A stretch of DNA of 44,665 nt from Purshia tridentata (GCA_003254885.1 QANT01008299.1:1-44665), one strand, 5' to 3'; numbered from the stretch's first letter, positions 11,973-26,899 are shown. Numbers and translations are program-made. The notes: generated from the letters alone by a model not told the origin.

Positions 11973-13027
11973 GCAGCTTTGTTTCCGAGGAAAAGTAGAA
12001 AGGCTTTTTATTTTTTATTTTTTCCTGCATATTATTGACGGTTTTCAAGCATTATTACAATTTTATTTCCAGAAGAAAGTAGGAAACCAAGTCCCATGAA
12101 TAAATAAAAAATTGTGATGAGGCATATAAGGGAAGTCTTCCTCACTGAACTGTTCCATATCATTTTATAACTTTTCACTTTTAGGTGACCGACTAATTTG
12201 AGGGATAATATAATAATTTAACTTCAGCTTTAAATGTATTCTTTCTCATATTTTGTCACTCATATGAGTTGAACCGTACATTTCAATAAACTTTGCAATT
12301 GTGGTTTCTAATTCGTGGGGAGTTTGCCGGCGCAAGGTGGGGGGTTTGCTGACCGGAGTAGGGGAATGAGATGGAGTGGGGGTGCGGAGGATCGGATGTG
12401 GGGTAGGGCTTCTACAGCATCCACTTTTTATATTTTAGTTTTATTTTTTTAATTTCCTATAACTAATTTTTATAATGAGAAAATAAATTTTTTTAAGAAA
12501 TTTGTAACATATTTGACGACATTTCCTCATTTGAGTCAAAAGTAGAGTTTAAATCTTAATTTGAGTTCAAATGAAGGTTGCATCCTGAATTACTATTGAC
12601 ATATCATATAGGAGTTATGTTGCTAAAAATTTCCATATTTAAAAAATTGCATTGGTCAATTTAGTTGAATACAATATAACTGGTCATGTGCACATGTGAC
12701 CACATTTTTAGAGGCAGTTCAATCCGTTCACCACATTTTCATGTGATCAGTTTCATTAATTTTTTGGATGGAAGTTGATGGTTGTCCCGCTTTGGTACAA
12801 CATGAAAAAAATTTGGACCAAATTGACACTTTTTATAGTTAGTGAACCAAATTGAGAATCAGTGTAAAGTTCATGGACCATTTTTGTATTTAACCATGTT
12901 GCATTCTATAAATATGATTAACATGTTATATATTTCACCCATTTTAAATATTTTTTGCAATTCAACATATATATACTACAAGCAATTCAGTATGCGATTA
13001 ACATCTGATACATTAGCCATACTAAGA
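11973..13027. other. Intergenic spacer between CAF1-like gene and TGS1
   Basis: No coding frame is supported. A G-rich patch (about 12315-12415) stands out from AT-rich surroundings. The stretch 12780-12895 has repeated phrases (GGACCAAATTGACAC and GAACCAAATTGAGAA) typical of degraded plant repeats, but I could not define element ends. Confidence 0.5.
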
Positions 13028-16536
<3,509 letters not shown>

Positions 16537-16555
16537 CCTCTATTCTAATGATGGA

Positions 16556-16559
<4 letters not shown>

Positions 16560-16596
<37 letters not shown>
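16560..16596. repeat. (GA)n microsatellite at the TGS1 5' end
   Basis: About 18 GA units lie 24-60 bp upstream of the TGS1 start codon, forming a CT tract in the probable 5' leader or core promoter on the minus strand. GA/CT tracts there can bind BPC/GAGA-type factors in plants; that role is inferred. Confidence 0.85.
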
Positions 16597-16600
<4 letters not shown>

Positions 16601-17830
16601 GGAACAGCAGAAGCTGCGCAGGTTGGCTTTTTGGCTCACTCGGGCTCACTTCACTGAGTTCACTCATATATTTATTCTTTTTCTGTGCATCAATTTAAAC
16701 TTGGCACAACAACTTACGATATTTGTCAAATTTGTAATTAGAGCATTTCTTAAAAACTCTTCAAATCCTACTTTTTGATAATTTAAAGAGTTAAATTTTT
16801 TATTTTAATAGACTTTTCCATTAATATTTTTTAACTTGATCTCTCTTTTAAATTAATAATAAATTTGCTTTAAAACAGTCTAATTCACTCTTCAAATTTG
16901 ATTAATTGATTTGAATCCTATTTTGAAGAGTTCATTTAAAGAGTTTATTGAAATAAAATTTTCTCACGTAGCTCAGTAAATAGAGCATTTAAAATCATTT
17001 GAAGAGTTTGTTAAAGATGCTATGTTAGCTTTCTCTTTATTACTTGTCAAATTTATTGCAATTTTAGTTAGGGTGCCGTTATTTGGACCCAACTTTTTTT
17101 ATTTCTATAGCCAACACTTTAATAAAAATATAATTTTCAATTTTATTTTAATGTAAATTTACCATTAAAGACTTAAACATTTAATTAAAATTAAATAAAT
17201 TAACTTGAACTTATGCTCAACATTTTTCAATATCCAACATCAATTATCCACTCATATCTCTCCCAATCAACCATTATAACCCCAAAAAAGAAGAAGAAAA
17301 AGAAACCATATCCATGTAGTATCTATCTCCTCACTGAAAGCCTCAACCAACTGAAGCCTTCCCATAAATTTTTTATGAACTTCAATATTGATTTCAAACA
17401 CAACATAATATCATTATAATTATTGGGTAATTTTTTGGACTCCAATTCATCTCCTTTCAAAACAGATCAACAGAGACAGTTTCCCTTGATGCTTGACAGA
17501 TGAGAATGTAGATCATCTTTAAATGGAAGTCCAAATGACTTGGATCCCACGGCAACCATTTAATAAGATACTGCTTCCATGAGTAATTTTCATTCCATAA
17601 ACTATATAGGCTACATTTCTTTAACATCCAGTATATAACTCTGTGACACAAACATGACCATAAGTAATTAAATCTATAGATGTGCTTCTTTCTGGATGGC
17701 CCATGTACAAGTTCAACCATTATAATGGCATTGAATGCTGGTATGAAATTCACTTGGGGTGTTTCAAAACCAGAGGCCAACTAACTTCTTTGACATGTGC
17801 CTTCTCTGTTAAGATCAAGTGTTTGGTCCT
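16597..17830. other. Intergenic spacer between TGS1 and subtilase
   Basis: It contains the TGS1 promoter side, a MITE-like element (16741-17021) and the downstream flank of the subtilase gene. A 107-codon frame at 17457-17780 on the minus strand has no recognisable domain and is not called. Confidence 0.5.
16741..17021. mobile_element. MITE-like element
   Basis: The left end (GAGCATTTCTTAAAAACTC) and the inverted right end (AGCATCTTTAACAAACTC) match over about 25 nt, continuing into TTCAAAT. The interior is AT-rich and noncoding, with further copies of the CTCTTCAAAT phrase. No clear target duplication was found. The right arm is followed by ordinary spacer. Confidence 0.4.
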
Positions 17831-20131
17831 TCAAAATTGGCTTTCGAAGGTTTCATTCATATAAAGTGACACAACTATAGGACTCAACACAGTGTGCCCT
17901 CCATTCTCTTCAATCCAAACAAGCGAACCGAAAGAAATTTCTCCATCCTCATTTCCCTTATACGTTATACTGAGATTGTAATGTTGCTTTTCATATTTCT
18001 TTCCAAACACTAGTGTATTTGGTGAGACTACAACTTGAGAATTCTTTGGTTCCTTTACAACAGCCTTATAAGTTGTAGAACTGTCATTTCCTACATTTGT
18101 TACAATCCTTTCAAATGTTTTAGTCGTTACTGCTCTATAGTCCTTGTACAAAACAATGAATGATGGATAGTTAAGATCAGAAGATGAATTTACACAACTA
18201 TAGTAAGATTTAATAATTTTCCTCATGAATTTTGTTTCATAACCTAAAGAGCATAATAGATTTATATAATCTTGTCGTGACGCGTCATAAATCAAACCTG
18301 GATCAACTGCTCGGTTCGGATCAATATGACCTGCTCCCATTGCTAGAGGGGAAGCAGGTTGAAAATTGGTGTCTAAAATTGGGTGGAAAGTATTATCTAA
18401 GGGATTTGCAGTGGTCATAATGGCTGACCTAATAGCAGCAGGGCTCCATTTTGGGTGTGCTCTTACCAAAAGTGCAGCAACCCCAGCAACATGAGGACAA
18501 GCTATTGATGTTCCAGATGCCAAATTATAGTGTTTCTTAAGCTGAGTAAAATTTCCCCAATGAGCTCCTGGATTGTTTGTACTCCAACCACCTACAATCA
18601 ATAGCCCTGGTGCCATTATATCTGGCTTCAAAATGCCTGAATAGCTTTGTGAAGGACCTCTTGAAGAAAATTCACACACACTTGGTGCATTATCTATGTC
18701 CATAATTGTCTGTTGGAACTCCATTGTAGCCACTGGTTCGTTGGCTGATTGCACATAGTTTAGTACCTTTTTTGCCTCCTTTACTTTGATTATGATACAT
18801 TGACATGGAGTTTCTGTTACATTAAATTGATCAGCAACAAGTATAGCTCCTCGAATCGTCGAAGAGGTGACAACTGAGATTTGATCAGTAGTCGATCCGG
18901 GTTCACAAAAGATGATTCCATTTGGTGATGTAGATAACAATTCAGAGGAATTACATATTGAAAGGGTCTCTTTGTATATTAGGGGCAAGTCTTTTATCCA
19001 ATCAGAGCCTGGAAATGTAGACCATCCAATAATTCTTAAACCATTTCCGAGAGTCAGAACTCCAGAAAACCAACGGTCAATAGAGCCTGCAGCAACAGTT
19101 ATAACCCAAGGAAAGCCATTACGCATGGTCCCTAAACTTGGGCCTTTGTTTCCTGCTGCACAAACAACGACTACGCCTTTTTCCATAGCCGAAAATGAAG
19201 CTCTTGCTATAGGATCAATGTACATTGGCTGTTCAAGGTCATTAATAGAGAGGGAAATCACATCAACACCATCCTTGATGGCATGGTCCATAGCAGACAT
19301 AAAATCTATGTTATTATAGTTGTCGTCCCAAACCACCTTGTAACTTGCAATCTTTGCATGCGGTGCAACACCTTTCGTTGTTCCTTTTGCATAACCAAAA
19401 TAAGACACTCCGTCTACAAAATTCCCCGCGGCAATGGTGGAAACAAAAGTTCCATGCCCCATTGTATCCCTAGAAGAGTTCATTTTTATTTGAAAGCTAC
19501 CATTTTTGTGTTTTAATAAACCTCTATTAAAGTACTTTGCTCCTATAAGCTTCAAGTTACACATTGAGGACTTGAATTTCTCTCCTTCTTCACATGATCC
19601 CTTCCATTTACTTAGATTTGTGGCGGTCATATCATGGTCTTTAAAGCTCGGATTTTCAGGCCACACTCCAGAATCTATGATACCAATAATAACATCTTCA
19701 CCATAATTCGAGGTCCTCCATATCCCCGTGGGAGCATTCAAAGAGAGGAATTCGGGTGTACGAGTGCTCAAAATGGTTGTGGCTCGACTGCAATCAGCTG
19801 ATAAAAATCCTTGGAACTTCTTTAATGCCTTTAGTTCTTCTAGTGATATAACCACACTGAAACCATGATGAGCAGTATCATATGTATATAATAGTAATTG
19901 TGAAGATTGATAATATTGGTCATCATATGATGTGGGATTTACAAATTTAAGGGAATCAACAATGGACATGTACCAGTTTTGATCACTAACAAAAACCTTT
20001 GGCATCAGCAACTTGTCCATATGAACAATATATGCTGATCTCCCCACTGATTCTGGTTTAGTAAGGTGAAATAGCAACAACCATGTGAAATATAAAGAGT
20101 GAAGAAGAGGAATCCATATAATAAACTTCAT
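17831..20131 (-). CDS. Subtilisin-like serine protease (plant subtilase, SBT1-type)
   Basis: This is a complete intronless frame of 766 aa, usual for plant subtilases. A hydrophobic signal peptide (about 1-24) directs it to the apoplast. An I9 propeptide follows (about 33-110), then the S8 catalytic domain with D153 (IIDSGVWPE), H226 (DTMGHGTF), oxyanion N328 (AAGNKGPS) and S542 (GTSIACPHVAG). A PA-type insertion lies at about 370-470 and an fn3-like C-terminal domain at about 655-755. All four catalytic residues are present, so it should be active. Minor oddity: the usual GHGTH is GHGTF; the catalytic His is the first one and is kept. Many plant subtilase genes have no introns. The substrate cannot be told from sequence. 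An AT-repeat TATA element lies 53-61 bp upstream. Confidence 0.95.
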   Translation of the reverse strand: MKFIIWIPLLHSLYFTWLLLFHLTKPESVGRSAYIVHMDKLLMPKVFVSDQNWYMSIVDSLKFVNPTSYDDQYYQSSQLLLYTYDTAHHGFSVVISLEELKALKKFQGFLSADCSRATTILSTRTPEFLSLNAPTGIWRTSNYGEDVIIGIIDSGVWPENPSFKDHDMTATNLSKWKGSCEEGEKFKSSMCNLKLIGAKYFNRGLLKHKNGSFQIKMNSSRDTMGHGTFVSTIAAGNFVDGVSYFGYAKGTTKGVAPHAKIASYKVVWDDNYNNIDFMSAMDHAIKDGVDVISLSINDLEQPMYIDPIARASFSAMEKGVVVVCAAGNKGPSLGTMRNGFPWVITVAAGSIDRWFSGVLTLGNGLRIIGWSTFPGSDWIKDLPLIYKETLSICNSSELLSTSPNGIIFCEPGSTTDQISVVTSSTIRGAILVADQFNVTETPCQCIIIKVKEAKKVLNYVQSANEPVATMEFQQTIMDIDNAPSVCEFSSRGPSQSYSGILKPDIMAPGLLIVGGWSTNNPGAHWGNFTQLKKHYNLASGTSIACPHVAGVAALLVRAHPKWSPAAIRSAIMTTANPLDNTFHPILDTNFQPASPLAMGAGHIDPNRAVDPGLIYDASRQDYINLLCSLGYETKFMRKIIKSYYSCVNSSSDLNYPSFIVLYKDYRAVTTKTFERIVTNVGNDSSTTYKAVVKEPKNSQVVVSPNTLVFGKKYEKQHYNLSITYKGNEDGEISFGSLVWIEENGGHTVLSPIVVSLYMNETFESQF

Positions 20132-20183
20132 TTTTTTCTATAATGATTGAACACTTCTTTAGACATTGATGAAAGTTGTGACA

Positions 20184-20192
20184 TATATATAC
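20184..20192 (-). promoter_or_regulatory. Putative TATA box of the subtilase gene
   Basis: A TATATATAT run on the minus strand lies 53-61 bp before the start codon at 20131, suitable for a short 5' leader. Confidence 0.4.
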
Positions 20193-21400
20193 ACATATAC
20201 AACACTTAATTTCTATTATTAGAATATGAAATATTTAATTTAAGACCAACTAGCTAATAGTTTAGTGGTATTTCTCTCTCCAATGTTGGGACAGGTCTCA
20301 TGTTCAATTCCCCCTCTGCTCAAGATAAAAAAATTTAAAAAATTAATTTAAGTTCTTTTTTTGCTCTATGGCTGCTTTATAAAACAGGGGAAATCCTTTT
20401 CATTTGCTAAAACTTTCCTCACACCCTTTTTTAGGATGTTGACTCTTAATAAAAGGAAAGAGGTATGTAAGATATCTCATATAATAATAAGAGAGACTTT
20501 CAATGCCATCAATGGTTGAAGAATCTACAATCACACCATTAATGAGAAACACATACTAATGCCATAGAGAGTTGCTGCTATGTTATGGTCATTAATTATA
20601 TTCTCTTGTCCATGAATAACAATGAATGCAATCAAGAACAGTAAGAGACAAATATCTTTAAATATTTTAGAGCTCAAAAGGCAAAGAAAACTGACTTCTT
20701 TCTACACCTTAAAATACAGTCAAGACAAAGCTAATATTAAAAAATTAGATGCTCAGAAATGACAGAATTTTAACTGGAGACAAAGCTAATGTTAAATTAG
20801 ATGCTGTTTTCAGTTCTCTGACTAAAATCACGTCTTTAATTTTTATTTTGAAAACCATTATATATGTTCTTTCTCTTCTCCTTCACATTTTTCACATTTT
20901 CACTCTTCGATCATCACCATCTTCCTTCTCTTTCTTTAATTAAAAATATAAACATTAGCCACGGAGCCTTAATAGTCAGTGATAATGATACCTAAATATA
21001 AATAATTTACTTGTTTAAAAATTGCATATAATATATTAGTAACCCTCTTGATCAGTACAGTAAGTGGTGGTAATTAGCCAGTTGTGCAAAAGTTACAGAC
21101 AACCAACTTGCATCCCCACTTATTACGCTTTACATAAATGGAAGGAAAGGAAGCAGATAAAACATAACACCATGTTTAGTTTCTTTCAAACAAAACAATC
21201 ATTACGTACGGTAAACCACATAGTTTCAATGCTACAAATATTATGTATATTTGACTCAATCAATCAGTTCAAGAATATCACAAATCCCACTACAAATTTG
21301 AAGTATGGTTTAAATTTTTAATCCCCTCTAATTGAAAGGAACCAAGAAACAAAAGAAGGAAAAAAAAAAAAAACTGACAAAAACAATTATCATCTAAATG
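20193..21400. other. Intergenic spacer left of the small membrane-protein gene
   Basis: It holds the subtilase promoter side, a SINE-like tRNA relic (20249-20345) and a small imperfect duplication of a GACAAAGCTAAT...TTAGATGCT segment (20723-20755 and 20779-20805). No coding frame has family support. Confidence 0.5.
20249..20345 (+). mobile_element. tRNA-like SINE relic
   Basis: TAGTTTAGTGGTA (about 20259-20272) resembles a tRNA box A and GTTCAATTCCCC (about 20303-20314) a box B, about 45 nt apart. They are followed by CTCAAGAT and an A-rich tail (about 20326-20345). That order, with an A-rich tail and no foldable acceptor stem, suits a tRNA-derived SINE rather than a tRNA gene. The copy is short or truncated. 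Confidence 0.4.
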
Positions 21401-21688
21401 CTAAAGAAATTTCAATTTGCCATTGGCTACTGTAGTCTTTGCATGCTCCAAATGACACAATGCTTTTTGAGTTCCGCTCAACCCAGAACACGATGATCCA
21501 GTGGCTCCTAAAGTGACAGCAAAGTAAAGATAAATAGTGCAGAGGAACGTCAGGAGTGCTAGGGCTATTAAAAGGAAGCGATGCCTTTGGACCAGCGTTG
21601 ACCAGCTACCTAACTCATTCTGTGAGAATTGTTTTCTGAATGATCCCGACCTCCGAACAGGAGAAGACAAAATGCTGTCAAGAACCAT
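21401..21688 (-). CDS. Small plant membrane protein, one TM segment, function unknown
   Basis: This is a 95-aa protein starting at MVLDSILSSP. The N-terminal 36 residues are basic and Ser-rich (SPVRRSGSFRKQF), followed by a single hydrophobic span at about 38-60 and a Cys-containing tail (SCSGLSGTQKALC, then KLKFL). It looks like an uncharacterised conserved plant family; I cannot name a function. An upstream in-frame ATG would add 14 residues (frame start 21730), but a clean acceptor TTTCAG lies at 21719-21724. The leader exon therefore begins near 21718 and the extra Met is probably intronic. A GTAAGT donor near 25066-25071 would make a 3.35-kb 5'UTR intron, which is inferred from sequence only. 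Orientation of the protein in the membrane is not determined. Confidence 0.75.
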   Translation of the reverse strand: MVLDSILSSPVRRSGSFRKQFSQNELGSWSTLVQRHRFLLIALALLTFLCTIYLYFAVTLGATGSSCSGLSGTQKALCHLEHAKTTVANGKLKFL

Positions 21689-21874
21689 GGTATATGTACA
21701 GACCTTCCTCAGATAACCTGAAATTTGCATAAACTTGTGTTCAAGATGACAGGTGCGAAAGCAAAGTTTTCATTATAAGGAGAAAGTGTTAATAGATTAA
21801 TTGCTATTACAAAAAACAATACTGAATTAGCAATGGCCAAAACTGGGCCGAACATATTGGTCTTCGGGCTAACC

Positions 21875-22267
21875 AGCTCAATTGACTGTCCTATATACAT
21901 TATAAGACCTTCAGGGTGACTGTAAATAGCAAAACACAATACATGCACAAAAGAAACTCAGCATAACATCAGTATAGTGCTTATCCAATATCTGATATAG
22001 AATAGTAAGAACTGTAAAAATCAAACCGAAATTAGTGTCACAACCACCCAGGTGAGAATTTGTGTAGTGAGCTCAATTGACTGTCCTATATATAATAAGA
22101 CCTTCAGGGTGATTGTCAACATCAAAATAACATTATAGGCACAAGGGAACTTTGGCATAACATCAATATAGTGCTTATCCAATAACTAATATAGAATAGT
22201 AGGAACTGTAAAAATCAAACCGAATTTACTGTCCACAATCACCCATGTGGGAATTCCTGTAGCGAGC
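21875..22267. repeat. Tandem duplication, period 195 bp, two copies
   Basis: Copy 1 is 21875-22069 and copy 2 is 22070-22267. Shared runs include AGCTCAATTGACTGTCCTAT, ATAGTGCTTATCCAATA and AACTGTAAAAATCAAACCGA. The copies differ by several substitutions and small indels. Confidence 0.9.
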
Positions 22268-22493
22268 ATCTAATTCTTTAGGCGCATGTAACAGTAGAAC
22301 AGTTAAAATAGGCAATACCCAAATGCAACTAAAGACCTCAAACAAGTGATGGTGTGCGGGAGAATTATGTGGCACATTATACTGATGCACCAACTATGCA
22401 TCTACATACTTTAATTTTTCATCCCTATTGAAGGTGGACTGGTACATCTCTGAGAGTTCGTAAAGCACCTAATGATAAAAATAATTCAGATTA

Positions 22494-22657
22494 CCCTTGT
22501 TGCGGGAGCTTCTCTTATGCGGAAGCTGTGCTGTGCAGGAGAATCATCCCATCCACAGGATGCGAAAGTACAGCCGCTCGCCTATACTTTTTTTGATGGG
22601 CTTCTGCACAGCTTTCGCATGGAAGTTTCCGCATAAGAGAAGCTTCCCCCTTGTTGC
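22494..22657. mobile_element. Hairpin MITE with perfect 10-bp target duplication (MULE-like)
   Basis: The element body is 22504-22647. CCCTTGTTGC stands at 22494-22503 and again at 22648-22657. The body begins GGGAGCTTCTCTTATGCGGA and ends in its inverted copy (TCCGCATAAGAGAAGCTTCC). The two arms fold almost fully into a hairpin, with inner parts GTGCTGTGCAG/CTGCACAGC rearranged. A 9-10 bp duplication and short TIRs suit a Mutator-type non-autonomous element. The perfect duplication means a recent insertion. Confidence 0.8.
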
Positions 22658-23770
22658 TACTGCCCAATATTCTAAAAGTTAACACATACTCTTGTGGCAA
22701 AGGCACACCTTGAAGTGAGTTTAGGAGGTAATAATATAAGGAAAGGAATTTACAATTCAACACAGACTTTAAGACAATCAAAGAGCATAGCAGATTGAAT
22801 GACATATGCACTAAAGAGGAACTTACAAGACAAATTACAAGTAGCACATGGTATATACTTTACAATGAAACTTGTTTTTCCAACTTTACTAAGTAGAACC
22901 ATCCAAGAACAATAAGTACATTCAGAATGGCTTTTATAATGTTCTTGAATAAGCAAAATGTGAGAAGTTGTACATAATGCAAAAGATTAGGAAGGGCAAC
23001 GCCAATCTAATTATGTAAACCAGAAATGTGAACAATACAACATACATACATGATACATCTACAAACTGAAAAACGTAAGACCATGTGAGGTCAAGTATGA
23101 AAATTCTACTTGCCAGGTCAATAAAAGGTCAATACAGAAGTAGCTGTACGATCTAGAACCTTACATGAGGCAGCTTGGCATCTTAATACATGCAAGTGAA
23201 ATTTTTTTGGAATAGAATAATAACTAAAACCCAGGCTCAAACTTATCAAAAAGTTAAAAAAGAAAAACCAAGTTGTGTGATTACAATGTCCAGAAGAATA
23301 TTCAATTGAAATAATGGCTATTTGCCTGAGATAATACTGTCCGGAGGCACAATTATAAAATTAAATAAAATGGAGATGAAACATTCTATGCAAATAAAAA
23401 TGAATTACAGGAAGAAGCATAGAAAAAAATTTACCCAATTGACAAACCAAAATTCACGTGATTATTAAAAGCACATGTAGGTCTTACCACAAGCATTACA
23501 TTTATGTTTTCATTGCTCCAAGTATGGTTGAAATTTCTTAGGGCTTGTTTGTTTGGACTATTTAATTTAGCACAAAATCAAGCATATATTGTATTCTCTT
23601 AAGTGAATGCTTACCAAACTACCAAGTTAGCCTTCTTTCAAGCAAGAGTATCAAAATAATTACCTAATTATTGGCTTTTTGAGTGACCATAAAGTCAAAT
23701 GTCTCTTTGTTGTTGGACAGTGGCTGTAGTGTAGTTTGTTTTAACTAATAAAATTATTTTTCTTACCACA

Positions 23771-23817
23771 AAAAAAAAAAAAAAAAANNNNNNNNNNNAA
23801 AAAAAAAAAAAAAAAAA
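23771..23817. other. Poly-A run with assembly gap
   Basis: A runs on both sides of 11 N (23788-23798) mark an unresolved homopolymer. The upstream text (AATAAAATTATTTTTCTTACC then A) looks like the tail of a retroposed sequence in plus orientation. Its 5' limit is not clear. Confidence 0.7.
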
Positions 23818-25260
23818 GGTTCAATGTCGATAAGTTAAACTAAACCATAAAGCCAGGTTGGTCCCATTTCAAATCCACAAGTATACCCAGTAAGAATACC
23901 TTTCATATTTTAAAAAATATTGTTACTACACTCAATTGAACAAGCATTGTCAACTCAAACAACACCAACAAATTATCAACCACTTCTGATGATTTAGACA
24001 CAATTTAAAAGTTATCAATCATACATATATTTGTAAGGATTTCATTGAAATATCAAATGCACATACCACCAGCCTTTGATCACTACATGACCTACTTATC
24101 ATTCTTATTTTACTAGTTCCATCATAATTACATTATATGTATATTGCATTTACAACCTTACCAATTGTAGTGACGTGTGTGTTCCAAATTCATAGTCTGA
24201 AAACATAACTGACAATGTCAATGACAAGAGAACATTACCCAAGAAAAACCCCGTATTAAAATGGAAAATCAACGTGATGCCAGCGTGTAAGCTCATAATC
24301 ACTTACTACCAGCTTAATACTCAAATTTGCGAAACATAAATGACCCATGCAAACAGCCAGGCAAAAAAAGAACCAAATTTATCCATAGCATCACCATTAC
24401 CAAGCACTAAAGTGCACTATCTGGATCATTTTATCTCGATCAAACTGAAATGAGAAACCCGCTTGAACAAGAGGCACACTTAAACCCACACACATCACTC
24501 ATTCCTTGACATCAATTCAGATAAAAAATGAGCCAACTGGTTGTATTTTGGTGAGATCTACTGGAAGATAATACCGCAAAAGATAGAAGTGGCAACATTA
24601 CCAGAAGTCTAAAGGCGTATGCAAATATTTTAAACAGTATAAACATCAAAGACCTTTATTTTCCCCTCTTCCAAGTGGGTCATCAATTATTCAGCTATCC
24701 ATGGGTTCAATCAAAATCAAGAATTGACGGTCTACCGAAGGTTTTCTCAAACCACCTAACCCAGATCTTCTTTCCTCTTCATGTTTCTCAACATGTAACA
24801 ATAACATCTCCACATAAAAGCCACATTCTTACAAATCCCAGTCAAAAAACAATCTTACAGACAAGTCAAACTCACAAGAAAACCACTCCACATTCAAAAC
24901 CATAATTCTTCAATCTTTAATAAATGAAGACCCGCTAATCCAAATCATGTCATTCTCATAAAACCCACATTCACAAAAATCTTGAGAAAAAAAAAAAAAC
25001 ACATCCATATAAAAGCAGTAGCTCAGATCTGAAGGGAAATGTGAAAAAGGAAAAAGATTGGGAGACTTACAGAAGAGGCAAACTGGGATTGAATCAAAAA
25101 GAGGAGCTGGGGTGGATATTTGACGTTTGGTCGTCTTTACGTTTTTATGTTGGTGTGTTTTGGGTCTGTGTCTTCTCCTTATGTCTCGGTTGGACTCTGG
25201 AGAAGACGAGATGCGGGACTGCGTGTCCACTCTGTCTACACCACAAATACAATAAGCACA

Positions 25261-26460
25261 AGAAATAGATTGATTGCGTGTGCTTTGAGTCCTGTGGCCT
25301 TTGTACGCGCCCAAGGGCCGTTGCTTCTCGGCGAGGGCGTTAGGCGGGTATCCAAAACGACTTCGTTTTGGTATGTTATTGTTAACCAGTTGGGTGGCAC
25401 ATGGAATGTCTTATCAGTATATGCTGTATTGTGTTTGTTTTTTTTGTCAGATATATTCTTCTGTTGATTTTTGTAAACATAATTTAAAATCCAATCCAAT
25501 CCCTTCCTTTCAAACAGATTAATTTATTTTAATTCAATCAAATTTTTAAAACTAACATCATTAGATTAGATAGTGGATTTATTGTGAAAATCCAATCTAT
25601 TATAAAATAAGAGAGAAAAATGATGGAATTCATAGTGTAACTTGGATAGTAAGATTAGACTCCCAAAGTCTCCTATCTTATGTGAGATTGAACTCTATGT
25701 AATTATTAATACAATTATCTTCTAGATAAATACATGAGATAATACTGAATAAATATTATGGACAACCACATAATTAAAGATAATTATAATACTCTCTCTT
25801 GAATTTTCACTAATAAAAAACCTAAATAAAAGAAAAAGAGTATAATCTTTTAAAATTATTGATATAGTGTTGGATGCACATAATATTGTAGTGTTAAAAC
25901 CTTGCTAGAAAAAATTATATGGGGTAAAACCTAGTTGATGAAGGAAAAAAGAGTACACTGCACATATGTCCAATAGCCTGGAGATGCTCCTCTTCATGAT
26001 TGCGTTTGTTATGTCAATCTAATAGTTGTGAAAGTCGATGCATACTAATTTCATAATTTTGATAGTAGACGAAGTTATAAAGGTGTTTTACGATTTGGAT
26101 GAGCTAAAACCAATTATGAAACAATTGATTTATTTTTTAAAACCAAATAGTAGGGTTTGTGTGTGTTATGTCAACATTTAAAGATTTTTTTTACGAAATG
26201 ACTAATGAAAGTACTTAGTTAGTGAGATTTCGTAATTGAAATACTTCAATAAAATTTTTTAAACTTAAGATACCAAGTTGAAAAATGACGTATAATTGAG
26301 GTATAGGTCTTGGAAAAACATTATTACAGTGGAAAAAAAAAAAAAAAACTTGGTTGTCTNAAAAAAAAAAAAAAAAAAAAAAAAAACTTGGTTGTCTCGG
26401 ATAGGTCTTGAGAGTTGAGACAAAGTCAAATAAAACTGTGGAAATTCCAATCCGACCCCA
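25261..26460. other. Bidirectional intergenic region between small membrane gene and SERINC
   Basis: The two flanking genes diverge, so this should contain both promoters. The stretch 25640-26000 has repeat-like phrases (AAAACCTTGCTAGAAAA, GGTAAAACCTAGTTGATGAA) that I recognise as typical of dispersed plant repeats, without clear ends. The stretch 26190-26310 distantly resembles the TIR of the 3687-4343 element (GATACCAAGTTG..., AATTGAGGTAT). One N at 26360 lies between two copies of a short segment. Confidence 0.45.
26330..26397. repeat. Direct duplication of poly-A + ACTTGGTTGTCT around a single N
   Basis: A-run plus ACTTGGTTGTCT occurs on both sides of the N at 26360. This is the pattern of two reads or contigs that overlap but were not merged. 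The true sequence probably has one copy. Confidence 0.7.
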
Positions 26461-26899
26461 AAAGCATAGTCTTTGAAACCTTTTTGTTGTTCCTCACAGG
26501 CTGCTCTTACTTGGAATCAATCATCGCCTTTGCTCTCTGCTCTCGTCCAATTTCCAAAGGTAGACCACAAACCTTGATTTTAATTTGTATTTGATCAATT
26601 AATTGCTTGAAGACTAGGGTTTTTATCAGTTGCTTTCTATGTGATCGAATTTTACTGAAAAATATTGCTTATTGTGTTTTAGGGTTTCAGTTTCCTATGG
26701 GTTTTTTTTATCTGTTGCTTTAACAGGGATTTAAATTGTTGATTAAGTCAAGGTCTGATTTTTATTGAAATTGTTTCGAATATAGTTAAAAATTCGAGCA
26801 GGGGTTTTTCTTCTATCGAAATTAATGCCTTAATATGATAATTCTTATTTAAAATGTTTATTAGAGATTGAATCCGTGCGTGGAGTGTGAAAGAAAGAG

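Larger units (their letters stand above)
21719..25071 (-). other. Inferred 5'UTR intron of the small membrane-protein gene
   Basis: The acceptor TTTCAG|G sits at the right place before the start codon, and a GTAAGT donor lies next to a CT-rich, ATG-poor stretch (25072-25260) that looks like a leader exon. The intron carries a 195-bp tandem duplication, a hairpin transposon with perfect target duplication, an AT-rich middle and a poly-A/N gap. The region 23820-25060 is otherwise featureless. Confidence 0.5.

Noticed and set aside
17457..17780. 107-codon frame downstream of the subtilase
   Set aside because: No domain or family resemblance and no promoter or splice context. It lies in spacer.
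20249..20345. Functional tRNA gene
   Set aside because: No acceptor stem or full cloverleaf can be drawn, and an A-rich tail follows box B. A SINE relic fits better.
22504..22647. Annotated microRNA gene
   Set aside because: The hairpin has transposon termini and a target duplication. Without small-RNA reads a miRNA call is not justified.
25120..25467. Plus-strand frame over the small membrane gene's leader
   Set aside because: It is antisense to the inferred 5'UTR exon, has no recognised domain, and competing frames exist on both strands.
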